Shown piece after piece: positions 47,601 through 56,341 of a DNA stretch of 64,000 nucleotides; position 1 is the first letter of the stretch; each line of letters opens with the position of its first letter. The stretch spans positions 3,113,215 through 3,177,214 of the forward strand of contig NZ_CP013251.1 in NCBI RefSeq assembly GCF_001583435.1. The letters are read 5' to 3'. The translations under genes and the position numbers were made by a program. The notes below the pieces were generated by a model. It saw only the letters and a program-made list of their open reading frames with translations. It was not told the origin of the DNA and ran no database searches. This DNA is from Endozoicomonas montiporae CL-33. GTDB lineage: Bacteria > Pseudomonadota > Gammaproteobacteria > Pseudomonadales > Endozoicomonadaceae.

Positions 47601-48030
47601 TCGCCCTGCAAAAGTCAAAGGTAAGGACCGTATGCTGAGCTGGATCGAGCACCTGTGTCTGTGCGCCTGCTCAGATCAGCCTGCCATTACCCATCTGCTC
47701 AGTCTGGAAAAGCCGCTGATGTTCCATGTTGTTGAGCAGGAAGACGCCGTGGAGCTGCTGCACGAACTCGTTCGTTACTACCAGCAGGGACAGAATGAAC
47801 CTCTGGCATTCTTTCCTGAAACCGCCTGGAGCTGGTTGTCTGCAGACGAAGACAAGGCTGAAGCCGCAGCCAGAAGCGCCTATGAAGGTGGCTACACCCA
47901 TCAGGGTGAACGACGCGATACCTATATGAACCGTTGCTACCCTACTTTAGAAGCCGCCTATGATGATATGACTCAACTGGCACAGACCTTTATGCAACCC
48001 ATGCTGGCTTATCTGGAGGAAGTAAAATGA
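44662..48030 (+). CDS. recC: Exodeoxyribonuclease V subunit gamma (RecC)
   Basis: Chi-recognising scaffold subunit of RecBCD, about 1122 aa (E. coli 1122). The start is the GTG at 44662, giving MFTIYHSNQLDVLKDLL, which matches the start of E. coli RecC (YHSNRLDVLEALM). An ATG 15 codons upstream lacks family support. Conserved blocks include ILVQSPGMAQWLRLALADGFGIAA, FPLPASFLWKMFVQVLP, QYLVYRPDWIAEW and CTLMPMRSIPFKVVCLLGLNDG. Its stop overlaps the recB start (ATGA). Gene order C-B-D without ptrA between recC and recB differs from E. coli. Confidence 0.95.
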   Translation: MFTIYHSNQLDVLKDLLVELIRRDPLSNPLEDEQILVQSPGMAQWLRLALADGFGIAAATEFPLPASFLWKMFVQVLPDVPKRSTFNKEAMTWKIMTLLPEMIDQDSFADLRQYLSHDHDGVRLFQLSEKIADTFDQYLVYRPDWIAEWTEPSSTGNHPDSIAAEQPWQPELWRALVQKTEELGQNHWHRANMHHRFLEELYDGDHKNKLPKRLFVFGISALPPHFVETLKALGEQTDVHMLVCNPCRYYWGDEKDPKYLARMTAKQFAANQLVQSLPAVSNSQQNAFIHERLSLDNPNRSGNPLLGSMGKLGRDYLHQLHDLDAPEISAFVDGDHHCLLHSLQNDILELAEPSGKRSISPTDQSLMLHSCHSPLREVEVLHDQLLSLFEQNPNLTPRDVVVMLPDVDQYSPWIQAVFGGIGNQEPDDSRRIPFSISDRSARNEHPILSGLLHLLDLDNSRCTAPELLELLEIPALQRRFELSADDLDTLRRWVDETGIRWGLNPDHQAHFDLPRRSENSWLFGLRRLLLGYAMPEACGLYDNILPFEAVQGMSARLAGQLAEFVDHADHLAKTLRQERSIEEWTAYIHDINDRFFLADENDEYALKLVHEALEKLHEQLDDAAYSQPLTRPVLLSYLGDRLSSQRSSQRFLAGQVNFCTLMPMRSIPFKVVCLLGLNDGAYPRSIAPTGFDLIAKHTRRGDRSRREDDRYLFLEALLSAREKLYISYVGRSIKDNTERVPSVLVTELMDYIDQNYWIDDLGIKEHLLTEQTLQPFSPDNFTSDNHNSRFSSQFSYRFNYRFSYAREWLPVARRDDIESHAFIGSPLPEQHDKQDVLELSELLRFYRNPCKSFCNRRLKVFFEDDDDTLEDTEPFMIDGLDAYQLKLQMLDDLLEKDHTDDVRKTLKAIGRLPHGAFGDLLLEEHEKSLTGLSEQVKSRTANINDNKNANEESVEINLNFGNIQLTGWLKSIYNNSLIRYRPAKVKGKDRMLSWIEHLCLCACSDQPAITHLLSLEKPLMFHVVEQEDAVELLHELVRYYQQGQNEPLAFFPETAWSWLSADEDKAEAAARSAYEGGYTHQGERRDTYMNRCYPTLEAAYDDMTQLAQTFMQPMLAYLEEVK

Positions 48031-51000
48031 CAGAACTGTCCCAGATGAACGACATCAAGCCAGTCAACCTTGATGCATTACATTTCCCGCTGCATGGCAA
48101 CCGACTGATTGAAGCCAGTGCAGGTACCGGCAAAACCTACACCATTGCCAACCTCTATCTGAGACTGGTGCTGGGACATGGCGATGATCATTCGGCACAT
48201 CCGAATCCCCTCAGTGCCGACCGGATTCTGGTGGTCACCTTTACCGACGCTGCCACAGCGGAGCTGCGTGATCGTATCCGGGCAAGACTCCACAAAGCCC
48301 GTCTTGATTTTATGGAAGGACAGTCCGACGACGCTTTCATACAAACATTAATCGAAAGTCTCGACCGTCGGGAAGAACGCATTGCCCTGCTTCTGGCCGC
48401 AGAACGACAGATGGATGAAGCCGCCGTGTTTACCATTCACGGTTTTTGCCAGCGAATGCTCAGACAACACGCCTTTGAAAGCGGCACCCTGTTCACCAGC
48501 GAGTTAATTACCGACGAAACCAACCTGCTGCAACAGACGGCAGCCGACTTCTGGCGTCGTCATTTTTATCCGGTGGAAAAGCCCCTTGCCAGTCTGACGC
48601 GTGATCTCTGGAAAACGCCAGTAGAGCTGCTGGGTAATATTCGCAGCTGGCTGGGCAAAGACAGTCTGGAAGTCATTCTCGGCAGTCTGCCGGACTCTGT
48701 TGATACATTCAGGAAAACCTATCTCGACCGGATTACGGCAATAAAAGCCCTCTGGCAGCAAGACCAACAAAACATTGAAGATCTGTTGCGCAGTACCGGA
48801 CTGAAAAAGAACAGCAGAGCCCTGTCACGCCTTGAAGCAATGAATGAGTTTGTTGCCAGCAGTGGCTTGCAACCTGTTCTGAGCAAGCAGAAAGATGGCT
48901 GGGAAGTCTACAGTACAGAACGCCTGAAAAAAGACACGACCAAAGCAGGTACAGTACCAGAGCATAACGTTTTTAATCTGATTGATCGGCTGATTGAATT
49001 ACCCCTGTCGGTTAAAGAAGCCTGGAGCGGCATGATTCTCAATCAGGCGCTTGCCGAGATTCGTACAAAAGCCAGAGAACTGAAACAGCGACAACATCAA
49101 ATGTCGTTTGATGACCTGCTGATTAATCTTGGCAAAGCACTGGATAACGATACAAACGGCACTCTGGCTAATGCCATTCGGGAACAGTTCCCGGTAGCCA
49201 TGATCGACGAATTTCAGGACACCGACCCGCTGCAATACCGTATTTTCAGTCAGATATACGGCGATGGCAGTTCGCAGAATGCCGGACTGTTTATGATCGG
49301 TGACCCGAAGCAGGCCATTTATGCCTTTCGCGGGGCCGATATCTTTACCTATATGCAAGCGCGACAGCAGGTATCAGCCCATTACACACTGGGCACTAAC
49401 TGGCGCTCCACCAGCCATATGGTTAAGGCCGCCAATACACTGTTCACCCGGGTTGATAATCCCTTCCTGTTTAACGATATACCGTTTTTGTCGGTAGACG
49501 CCTCGCCCAAAGCGGATAGCGCCCGCCTTCTACTGGAAGGCAAGCCGGTGCCCGCCCTGCAACTGTGGCATCAGCAAGGTATTGAAAAACCGGTGGTCGG
49601 CAGTGACGACTACCAATCCGTCATGGCTCAGGCCACTGCCAACCAGATTAACCGGCTGTTGACCGATGCAAATATCAACGAGTGTGTGATTGAAACAAAC
49701 GGTAAAACAGCACCGCTTCAGGCGGGCGATATTGCGGTGCTGGTTCGAACCGGACGACAGGGGCTTAAAATCCGTGATGCCCTGAATGCACAAAATATTG
49801 CCTGTGTGTATCTCAGTAACAAGGAATCCGTTTTCGACTGTCAGGAAGCCACTGATTTACAGCGCCTGCTGGCTGCCTGTTTGTCTCCCACCGATGAACG
49901 AACACTGCGTTCGGCACTGGCAACCCCGCTGCTGGCGCTGTCAGCCCCAACCCTTGACCAGCTGAATCAGGATGAAGACCTCTGGGAGCGACGGGTGGAA
50001 GAGTTCTCCCGCTACAAGGAAACCTGGGATCGCCTTGGCGTTCTACCCATGCTGCGTCAGTTGATACATAACAACCGTATTGCCGAACGCCTGCTGGGTG
50101 ACAGCAGTCTGGGTGAACGACGACTGACGGATTTATTGCATCTTGGCGAACTCCTCGCCAGTGCCAGTCAGGAACAAGAAACACCCCACGCCCTGTTACG
50201 CTGGCTAAGTGAACATATCCAGAGCCCGAATCATAATGCCGATGAACAGCAGCTTCATCTGGAAAGTGAACGCAATCTGGTCCAAATCGTCACCATCCAT
50301 AAATCCAAGGGGCTGGAATACAATGTCTGTTTCCTGCCCTTTGCCTGTGACTTCAAGGAAGCGAAAGACCCCGTTTTCCACGATCAGAAAAAAGGCAGAA
50401 CCCAGCTGGATCTTTCCGGAGAAAGTGACTCCGTTGCAAAAGCCGACCATGAACGTCTAGCAGAAGACCTGCGCCTGATGTATGTGGCTATAACCCGATC
50501 CGTACATTGTTGTTACGTAGGCATCGCTCCTCTTAAAAAAGGTCAGGCGGGCAAAAACCCGGTCACCGATTTGCCTAAAAGTGCTTTGGGACAGCTGCTG
50601 GACAAAAGCGATTTCATCACCCCTGCTGACCTGACCGCTCATCTTCAGGCTCTGGATGAAGCTCATGAGTTTATCGAGCTGACACCTCCGCCACTGGATG
50701 CACTGCCAGCGTTTAAGCCGTTAGACGACCATACGGAAACATTATCCGCCAGAACCTTTCATGGCCGCATCCAGAAAGACTGGTGGGTCACCAGCTACTC
50801 GGCCTTGTCCAAAACTGCACACGCGGCCTCCGGCCAACCACAGCCCGCTGCGAACAACGAACAACCCGGTCTGGATATGGAAGTACAGGAAGAAGCGGCC
50901 GTTAAATCGGAATCACCACAATTTGAGCATTCTATTTTCACCTTTCCCAAAGGTGCCCGCCCAGGAACGTTCATGCACACCCTGTTTGAACGACTGACTC

Positions 51001-51665
51001 CCATTAACTCGACACCGGAACAGATACCACAATTCGTACAGGAGCAGTTGCAACTGGAGGGGCTTGGAGAAGAGTGGACTGACACACTGGTCACTATGCT
51101 TACCCATTGTCTGGATGCGCCACTGGACGGTCAGCAGTTAACACTGCGCAACTTGCCGGAACAGGCGAAAAAGATTGAAATGGAATTTTACCTGCCTCTG
51201 TCCAGACTCAAAGCCAACGAACTGAACCAGTTGCTGCAACAATACGATCCGCTGGCTACAAAGGCTGCTCCTCTTGGCTTCTCAACCCTGCAGGGCATGT
51301 TAAAAGGTTTCATCGATCTGGTGTTTGAATACGAAGGACGCTGGTACGTTCTCGATTACAAATCCAACTGGCTGGGAGAACAGTACAGCGATTACAGTCG
51401 GGCCCGGATGGAACAGATGATGATCGAACATCGCTACGACCTTCAATACCAGCTCTACAGTCTGGCTCTGCACCGGTTGTTGAAAACCCGACTGCCCGGC
51501 TACGACTATGAACACCATTTCGGTGGTGTCATCTATCTGTTCCTGAGAGGCGTGCAGAGCAATGACAGTGACCAACACGGTATTTACGACACACGTCCAA
51601 AGAAAGCTCTGATAGAAGCAATGGATAAACTGTTTGCCGGTGAAACGGATGGAGGAAGCCACTGA
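48027..51665 (+). CDS. recB: Exodeoxyribonuclease V subunit beta (RecB)
   Basis: Helicase-nuclease subunit, 1212 aa (E. coli 1180). Walker A ASAGTGKTYT (Lys36), helicase motif II MIDEFQDTDPLQ, LIGDPKQAIYAFRGAD (motif III), and VTIHKSKGLEYNVCFLP (motif V) define a 3'-5' SF1A helicase. The C-terminal nuclease site is present: Asp1097 in FIDLVFEYEG and Asp1110/Lys1112 in VLDYKSNWLG. Overlaps recC by four bases and recD by one, so the complex is translated as a coupled set. Confidence 0.96.
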   Translation: MTELSQMNDIKPVNLDALHFPLHGNRLIEASAGTGKTYTIANLYLRLVLGHGDDHSAHPNPLSADRILVVTFTDAATAELRDRIRARLHKARLDFMEGQSDDAFIQTLIESLDRREERIALLLAAERQMDEAAVFTIHGFCQRMLRQHAFESGTLFTSELITDETNLLQQTAADFWRRHFYPVEKPLASLTRDLWKTPVELLGNIRSWLGKDSLEVILGSLPDSVDTFRKTYLDRITAIKALWQQDQQNIEDLLRSTGLKKNSRALSRLEAMNEFVASSGLQPVLSKQKDGWEVYSTERLKKDTTKAGTVPEHNVFNLIDRLIELPLSVKEAWSGMILNQALAEIRTKARELKQRQHQMSFDDLLINLGKALDNDTNGTLANAIREQFPVAMIDEFQDTDPLQYRIFSQIYGDGSSQNAGLFMIGDPKQAIYAFRGADIFTYMQARQQVSAHYTLGTNWRSTSHMVKAANTLFTRVDNPFLFNDIPFLSVDASPKADSARLLLEGKPVPALQLWHQQGIEKPVVGSDDYQSVMAQATANQINRLLTDANINECVIETNGKTAPLQAGDIAVLVRTGRQGLKIRDALNAQNIACVYLSNKESVFDCQEATDLQRLLAACLSPTDERTLRSALATPLLALSAPTLDQLNQDEDLWERRVEEFSRYKETWDRLGVLPMLRQLIHNNRIAERLLGDSSLGERRLTDLLHLGELLASASQEQETPHALLRWLSEHIQSPNHNADEQQLHLESERNLVQIVTIHKSKGLEYNVCFLPFACDFKEAKDPVFHDQKKGRTQLDLSGESDSVAKADHERLAEDLRLMYVAITRSVHCCYVGIAPLKKGQAGKNPVTDLPKSALGQLLDKSDFITPADLTAHLQALDEAHEFIELTPPPLDALPAFKPLDDHTETLSARTFHGRIQKDWWVTSYSALSKTAHAASGQPQPAANNEQPGLDMEVQEEAAVKSESPQFEHSIFTFPKGARPGTFMHTLFERLTPINSTPEQIPQFVQEQLQLEGLGEEWTDTLVTMLTHCLDAPLDGQQLTLRNLPEQAKKIEMEFYLPLSRLKANELNQLLQQYDPLATKAAPLGFSTLQGMLKGFIDLVFEYEGRWYVLDYKSNWLGEQYSDYSRARMEQMMIEHRYDLQYQLYSLALHRLLKTRLPGYDYEHHFGGVIYLFLRGVQSNDSDQHGIYDTRPKKALIEAMDKLFAGETDGGSH

Positions 51666-53707
51666 TGACTGTTCAACCATCCCCGGTATTACAAGCTCCG
51701 GTACTCCAAACTCTGGAATCATTAAAAACCGCCGGTGCCATTCGTCCGCTGGATTATCAGTTTGCTCGTTTTCTGCAGGAAATGGGTGGAGAACCGCTGA
51801 CGGTTCTTGCGGGGGCGCTGGTCAGCCATGAACTGGCCAGTGGTAATGTCTGCCTGCCATTAAAAGACATAAACACACGTTCATTGTTCAGTGTTGAGTC
51901 AGAATCACTGCAGGCTCTGGAGCACTTGATAACATCGAGTAACTGGCAGGACGAGCTATCAGCCTCACGACTGGTTTCCGACGGCTCTGAAAACAGCCCG
52001 CCAGCGCCACTGGTGTTGAACAGAAACCGTCTGTACCTCTATCGCTACTGGCAGTACGAACACCTTGTATCAGAACACCTGCGCAATAAAGGCGCCCGAA
52101 CAGCAGATTCAGCAACGGTTAAAACCATACTGGATCGACTGTTTCAGAGAGATTACACACTACTGTTCAAGCAACTTCAGGCAGCTACCGACCTGCAGGC
52201 AACGGTTATTAAATGGCTGGACATTGTCAAACCGGATTCACTGGACTGGCAAACCATCCAGCAAACGATTGGCAATGCCCGTTCTGGAAATGACCTTGCG
52301 CCTTTGGATCAGCTGATTCCAGATCACACCTGTCTGAACTGGCAGAAAGTCGCCGCAGCTCTGGCAGCTACCCAGTCTTTCAGTGTGATCAGTGGCGGAC
52401 CAGGCACCGGTAAAACGACAACCGTCACACGGTTGCTGGCTATGCTGGTTGAACTGGAACAACTAAGCTCTGGCAAAGCTCCGGTTATACGACTGGTTGC
52501 CCCAACAGGCAAAGCCGCTGCCCGTCTTACCGAATCTATCGGTGGAGCACTGGAACAGCTGAATTGCAGTGAAGCCGTTCGTAACAATATACCCGGTGAA
52601 GCGGGCACACTTCACCGACTGTTGGGTGTTATTCCTAACAGTACCGAGTTCCGGCACCATCAGGATAATCCGCTGCATCTGGATATTCTTGTGGTCGATG
52701 AAGCGTCCATGGTTGACCTGCCGATGATGACCCGACTATTGAGCGCGCTGCCTGATGATGCCCGAATCATTTTGTTGGGCGACCGGGACCAGCTCGCCTC
52801 TGTTGATGCAGGCAGTGTGCTGGGTGATATCTGTGCAGCAGCGGGTAACACTTATTCAGAGACTCAACAGAAACGTCTGCAACAGCTAACAGGCTATGAC
52901 CTGAGCACTGAACGACCACCGACCAATGCCAGTATTCACGACTGTTTTTGTCTGTTGCAAAAAAGCTACCGGTTTGATGCCTCTTCCGGAATTGGTCAGC
53001 TGGCAGCCTCTGTCAACGCTGGCCAGATCAGAGAGACCAAAGCAGTTTGGGAGGCTGGCTTCAGCGATATTCGCCGTCATCTTCTGAACGACAGTGGCTA
53101 TCAAACGATGCTGCAACTCTGCGTCGATCAGTATCGCCCGTACCTGCAGGCAATCAAAAATGACCAATCTGCCAGAGAGATACTGTCGGTCTTTAACCGC
53201 TTCCGTCTGTTATGCGCCCTGCGTGAAGGAGCCTGCGGAGTAGAAGGTTTAAATCTTGAAATCCGCAACGCCCTTGCCCGTCACCGCTTGATTGAGCGGG
53301 AGACATTGTGGTACCCGGGCAGGCCGGTTCTCATCACTCGTAACGATCATGGTCTGGGGCTGTACAATGGCGACATTGGCATCACACTTGCCGATGAAGA
53401 CGACCGCTTGCGGGTTGCCTTCCAACTGCCCGATGGTTCGCTGAAATCTCTGTTACCCAGTCGTCTGCCTGAACACGAAACCGTGTTTGCCATGACGATT
53501 CACAAAAGCCAAGGCTCTGAGTTTGCCCATACCGCCATGGTTCTGCCCGACAAAATCAATCCGGTTCTGACCCGGGAACTGGTTTACACCGGTATTACCC
53601 GCGCCAGGCAGGAACTGGATATTTTTACAACAGAAGTCGTATTCAACCAGTCCGTCAGCAGGCCGACCCAACGGTCATCCGGCCTTAAAGAGCGGCTGCT
53701 GGCATAA
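51665..53707 (+). CDS. recD: Exodeoxyribonuclease V subunit alpha (RecD)
   Basis: 5'-3' SF1B helicase subunit, 680 aa, somewhat longer than the E. coli protein (608). Walker A SGGPGTGKTTT (Lys250), motif II LVVDEASMVDLPMM, GDRDQLASVDAGSVLGDI, and the C-terminal TIHKSQGSEFAHTAMVLP and YTGITRARQ motifs are complete. The N-terminal domain (LDYQFARFLQEMGGE) binds RecC. The start shares one base with the recB stop (TGATG). No terminator is visible after the stop. Confidence 0.95.
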   Translation: MTVQPSPVLQAPVLQTLESLKTAGAIRPLDYQFARFLQEMGGEPLTVLAGALVSHELASGNVCLPLKDINTRSLFSVESESLQALEHLITSSNWQDELSASRLVSDGSENSPPAPLVLNRNRLYLYRYWQYEHLVSEHLRNKGARTADSATVKTILDRLFQRDYTLLFKQLQAATDLQATVIKWLDIVKPDSLDWQTIQQTIGNARSGNDLAPLDQLIPDHTCLNWQKVAAALAATQSFSVISGGPGTGKTTTVTRLLAMLVELEQLSSGKAPVIRLVAPTGKAAARLTESIGGALEQLNCSEAVRNNIPGEAGTLHRLLGVIPNSTEFRHHQDNPLHLDILVVDEASMVDLPMMTRLLSALPDDARIILLGDRDQLASVDAGSVLGDICAAAGNTYSETQQKRLQQLTGYDLSTERPPTNASIHDCFCLLQKSYRFDASSGIGQLAASVNAGQIRETKAVWEAGFSDIRRHLLNDSGYQTMLQLCVDQYRPYLQAIKNDQSAREILSVFNRFRLLCALREGACGVEGLNLEIRNALARHRLIERETLWYPGRPVLITRNDHGLGLYNGDIGITLADEDDRLRVAFQLPDGSLKSLLPSRLPEHETVFAMTIHKSQGSEFAHTAMVLPDKINPVLTRELVYTGITRARQELDIFTTEVVFNQSVSRPTQRSSGLKERLLA

Positions 53708-53721
53708 AGAAACTCAGTCGA

Positions 53722-53973
53722 TTGGATATCACTGTCACCTTAAGCGTTATCGTGGCAGTGATTGGTTGCTTCTGTCTTTTTTACAGCTATCACCTTATCA
53801 ACGTCTTTAGTCGTATAATTTCCCAAACAGGTGATAGATATGAAAACCTGAGTTTTCTCCCTTTTTCCTCGCTCTGGAAATATTTTGTCAAAAATATTGA
53901 ATTGACTAAAAATAAGAAAAAAGTTTTATTAACTTATCGGTTGTCCAAGGTGTTTTTCAATTATTTTTTATGA
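53722..53973 (+). CDS. Possible small membrane protein
   Basis: 83 codons opening with TTG at 53722, 14 bases after recD. One strongly hydrophobic N-terminal helix (SVIVAVIGCFCLFYSYHLI) is followed by a basic tail. The base composition drops to AT-rich here. No ribosome site or ATG start is visible and I recognise no family, so this may be chance. Bases 53974-54287 are AT-rich and hold only the IS-end-like stretch at 54225-54258. Confidence 0.3.
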   Translation: MDITVTLSVIVAVIGCFCLFYSYHLINVFSRIISQTGDRYENLSFLPFSSLWKYFVKNIELTKNKKKVLLTYRLSKVFFNYFL

Positions 53974-54224
53974 AAAATAGACGTAAAAAGCTATCAATTT
54001 GTTACAAAAAAATATTATTAGAAATAATTTATGTCATTAATAATTTTCAATGCTGTGGACACTTTTTCTTCAGTAGTACTAGTGAAAACCACTGATAACA
54101 AGGGGTTTGCTGCAGATTTAATTTACTCGTGCAAACTTTTTTCAGATATAAGCTAGTCATTTTAGTTATATTACTCTGCAACCCTTGGTATTAATGATCA
54201 ATTTTTACCTTCATGCCAACTCTT

Positions 54225-54258
54225 ACGACTTGAGGCGTATATTTAACGGGACGAGCTG
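54225..54258 (+). repeat. IS-end-like relic
   Basis: ACGACTTGAGGCGTATATTT and the following AACGGGACGAGCTG match, with about 7 differences in 34, the right end of the IS at 24679-24712. Only this end is visible; it lies 29 bases before the beta-helix gene and may be a remnant of a related IS. Confidence 0.45.
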
Positions 54259-54287
54259 CTTATCTCTCATCTTTAATGGCCTATATT

Positions 54288-56000
54288 ATGCTGAATTTAA
54301 AGCGTGAAAAAAGTATCAGAAAAGGACGTTCTTTTCTGAATGCAGGTTTTCTTTCTTCTATTATCTGCATGTTGCCAAATGGGCAAGCACTGGCAGAGGG
54401 TTCCAGCATCTGCAAAAGCCTTATGGATAAAAATGCACTAGCGACTTGTAAAAAGATGCTGAAGTTATATCCGGGCGTCTATTCCAGTGCTACCCACCTG
54501 GTCGCTGGTTCTTCGCTGCCAACCGTCACCCATTCAGATAATGGTAAAATGTTTATCATTTCCGGCGATCAGTCTTTGCCCGGTTCGATTGTGGTTGATG
54601 GTGCATCCAATATTGCTTTTGTCGGAGTTACAAATACCGGAGGTGCAGGTCCACTATTAACTATTGCTGACAGTGCTTCCAATACACTTGATTATTTCAT
54701 TCATACAAAGAACGGGAACAATCTGTTGTTTAAAAACTTCAGAATGGATGGGAGTCGCAATCCCCCAAACTATGACCTTAGGGATTATCTACATATTCAG
54801 GGAGGGAGTAATATTACTTTTGATCAGGTAAAAGTACAGGAGCATGCCTCAATTGGCAGCCAGTATATAGACGCCACCAATGTTGGGGGCAAATTGTCGT
54901 TTAAAGGTTGTGTGTTTGACCACGGTAGTTCCAATGAGTTTCTGACATATGAGGCGTTCAAACTCGAAAATTGTGATAATTTTGAATTTATTGATACTGA
55001 TTTCAACAATATTGATTTCAGTCATGAAATGTTCAAACTGAACAATCCCAGAGTATTTACCTTCAGCAACACAAGTCTGACAGCAAATACAAATATCGCC
55101 CTCGGATACAACTACACCGGTCTGCGTATTAACTTTTTATTCCCTGTTGATAATGTGGCCGGTCGGTTTGAAGGAGTATCTTTACGCAGGGGTTCTGACA
55201 GCTGGCCAACAAACTGGCCAGAAATTATTATCACCGGTTCATCCGGAACCAATGGCAACATAATTGTACAGGGATCATCGTTTCAGGCTTCAGATATCGA
55301 CAAACGCGGATTATCTTCCCTTAATGCCATTGATGTTGCATCATCATCCAGCGTACATATCAGTCCTTCGACGACAGGTGCTATCGTTGCCATTTCACCT
55401 TCCCTTCCTGCTGGAACCGGTGAGCTGGTGCTCTCAACCCGTGGAACAATTACCAGCAAACCGCAGTCGTCCATCCCATATTTAACCGTAGCCCCCGTAG
55501 CCGGTTCTGATCAAGTATTATCGTCTGATCATATCAGCATGACTTCGCCAGTTATGAAAGTGACATCGACAACTACCGAGTCATCTTCCTCGCTCAGTAT
55601 TCGGTTCGGGGTGACCAGTACTTCTGCATTGCCAACCCTGTTGACGGCTAATTCAATCTCGAATAACAGATCAGCTTCTGAATTCGGGTATTCAGGTTCA
55701 GGTTCAGGTTCAGGTACTGACTCGACTGTTGGTACAGTGTTAGGCTCTGTTACTGCACTAGCTCTTACAGAACTGGTTACCTTAGGGGTGTCAGGTTATA
55801 TATGCTCTCTTCGCTCCCCGATAGCATGCAAAGTATTTAAGTATGCATCCTTTAAATTAGGCACCAAGTTGAATTTCTATCGGACTGCAATGGGAACGGG
55901 TCCCAATTACCGTTATTTCGACAATGAGGATTTTATGTTGAATCACATGCCTAACTTAAATAACAAAATCTATTCTCCGCCTGAAGAGCCTATTCGCTAA
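54288..56000 (+). CDS. Exported beta-helix-like protein with C-terminal membrane segment
   Basis: A 570-aa protein starting at ATG 54288 (ATG 54276, four codons earlier, is possible). An N-terminal signal region ends near QALAEG. Residues about 90-400 show short repeating strands with Asn/Gly turns (SNIAFVGVTNTGG, NNLLFKNFRMDG, SNITFDQVKVQE, NFEFIDTDFNN), the look of a right-handed parallel beta-helix as in pectate lyases, adhesins and surface proteins. A Ser/Thr-rich segment and SGSGSGSG linker follow, then a hydrophobic helix (VGTVLGSVTALALTELVTLGVSGYI) and a basic/aromatic tail. The family is unknown. A surface or host-interaction role is only a guess. Composition is AT-richer than the neighbouring rec genes, suggesting acquisition. 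Confidence 0.7.
   Translation: MLNLKREKSIRKGRSFLNAGFLSSIICMLPNGQALAEGSSICKSLMDKNALATCKKMLKLYPGVYSSATHLVAGSSLPTVTHSDNGKMFIISGDQSLPGSIVVDGASNIAFVGVTNTGGAGPLLTIADSASNTLDYFIHTKNGNNLLFKNFRMDGSRNPPNYDLRDYLHIQGGSNITFDQVKVQEHASIGSQYIDATNVGGKLSFKGCVFDHGSSNEFLTYEAFKLENCDNFEFIDTDFNNIDFSHEMFKLNNPRVFTFSNTSLTANTNIALGYNYTGLRINFLFPVDNVAGRFEGVSLRRGSDSWPTNWPEIIITGSSGTNGNIIVQGSSFQASDIDKRGLSSLNAIDVASSSSVHISPSTTGAIVAISPSLPAGTGELVLSTRGTITSKPQSSIPYLTVAPVAGSDQVLSSDHISMTSPVMKVTSTTTESSSSLSIRFGVTSTSALPTLLTANSISNNRSASEFGYSGSGSGSGTDSTVGTVLGSVTALALTELVTLGVSGYICSLRSPIACKVFKYASFKLGTKLNFYRTAMGTGPNYRYFDNEDFMLNHMPNLNNKIYSPPEEPIR
55692..55715 (+). repeat. TTCAGG hexanucleotide repeat (4 units)
   Basis: Four tandem TTCAGG units encode the SGSGSGSG linker of the beta-helix-like protein. 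Copy-number change would alter linker length by two residues per unit without frameshift. Confidence 0.7.
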
Positions 56001-56002
56001 TG

Positions 56003-56216
56003 ACACTCACTGACTTAAGGGTAAAAACCTTGAAAATAGTGACTTCCGGGGCTGAATCATTGAGCCATTCATGAAGTCATATGCCCAGCAGCAGTCGATT
56101 TTACATGGCCACAAATTTTTCCAAGTACCTAGCACGCGGTATTTTCTCCAAAATGTAGCCAGTCCGGCTCAGCTACAACCCTCTATTTTCAAGGGGTAAA
56201 TGCTTAAGTCAGTGCC
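56003..56216. repeat. Defective IS or MITE with CACTGACTTAAG ends
   Basis: The left end (CACTGACTTAAG then CCTTGAAAATAG) recurs inverted at the right end (CTATTTTCAAGG then CTTAAGTCAGTG), with imperfect spacing. About 214 bases, no open frame of note. It starts 2 bases after the stop of the beta-helix gene. Confidence 0.6.
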
Positions 56217-56221
56217 ATTGG

Positions 56222-56341
56222 GGTTGGTTTCCCTATCCTTAGAATTCTTGTTCTTATGTGTCTTGGCAGTGGGGCTCTGCTGGATTTTGAGGTAGCACCC
56301 TATGAAGGCAAGGAAACAGGAGAGCAAGCTTTGCTCAAAAG
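56222..56341 (+). pseudogene. IS4-family transposase fragment
   Basis: A 40-codon open stretch reads FPILRILVLMCLGSGALL and then DFEVAPYEGKETGEQALLKR. This matches the middle of IS4-type transposases (G-x-Y-x-GKETGE-x-ALL). It lacks both ends and is cut off at 56342 by the IS1-family element. Confidence 0.6.
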
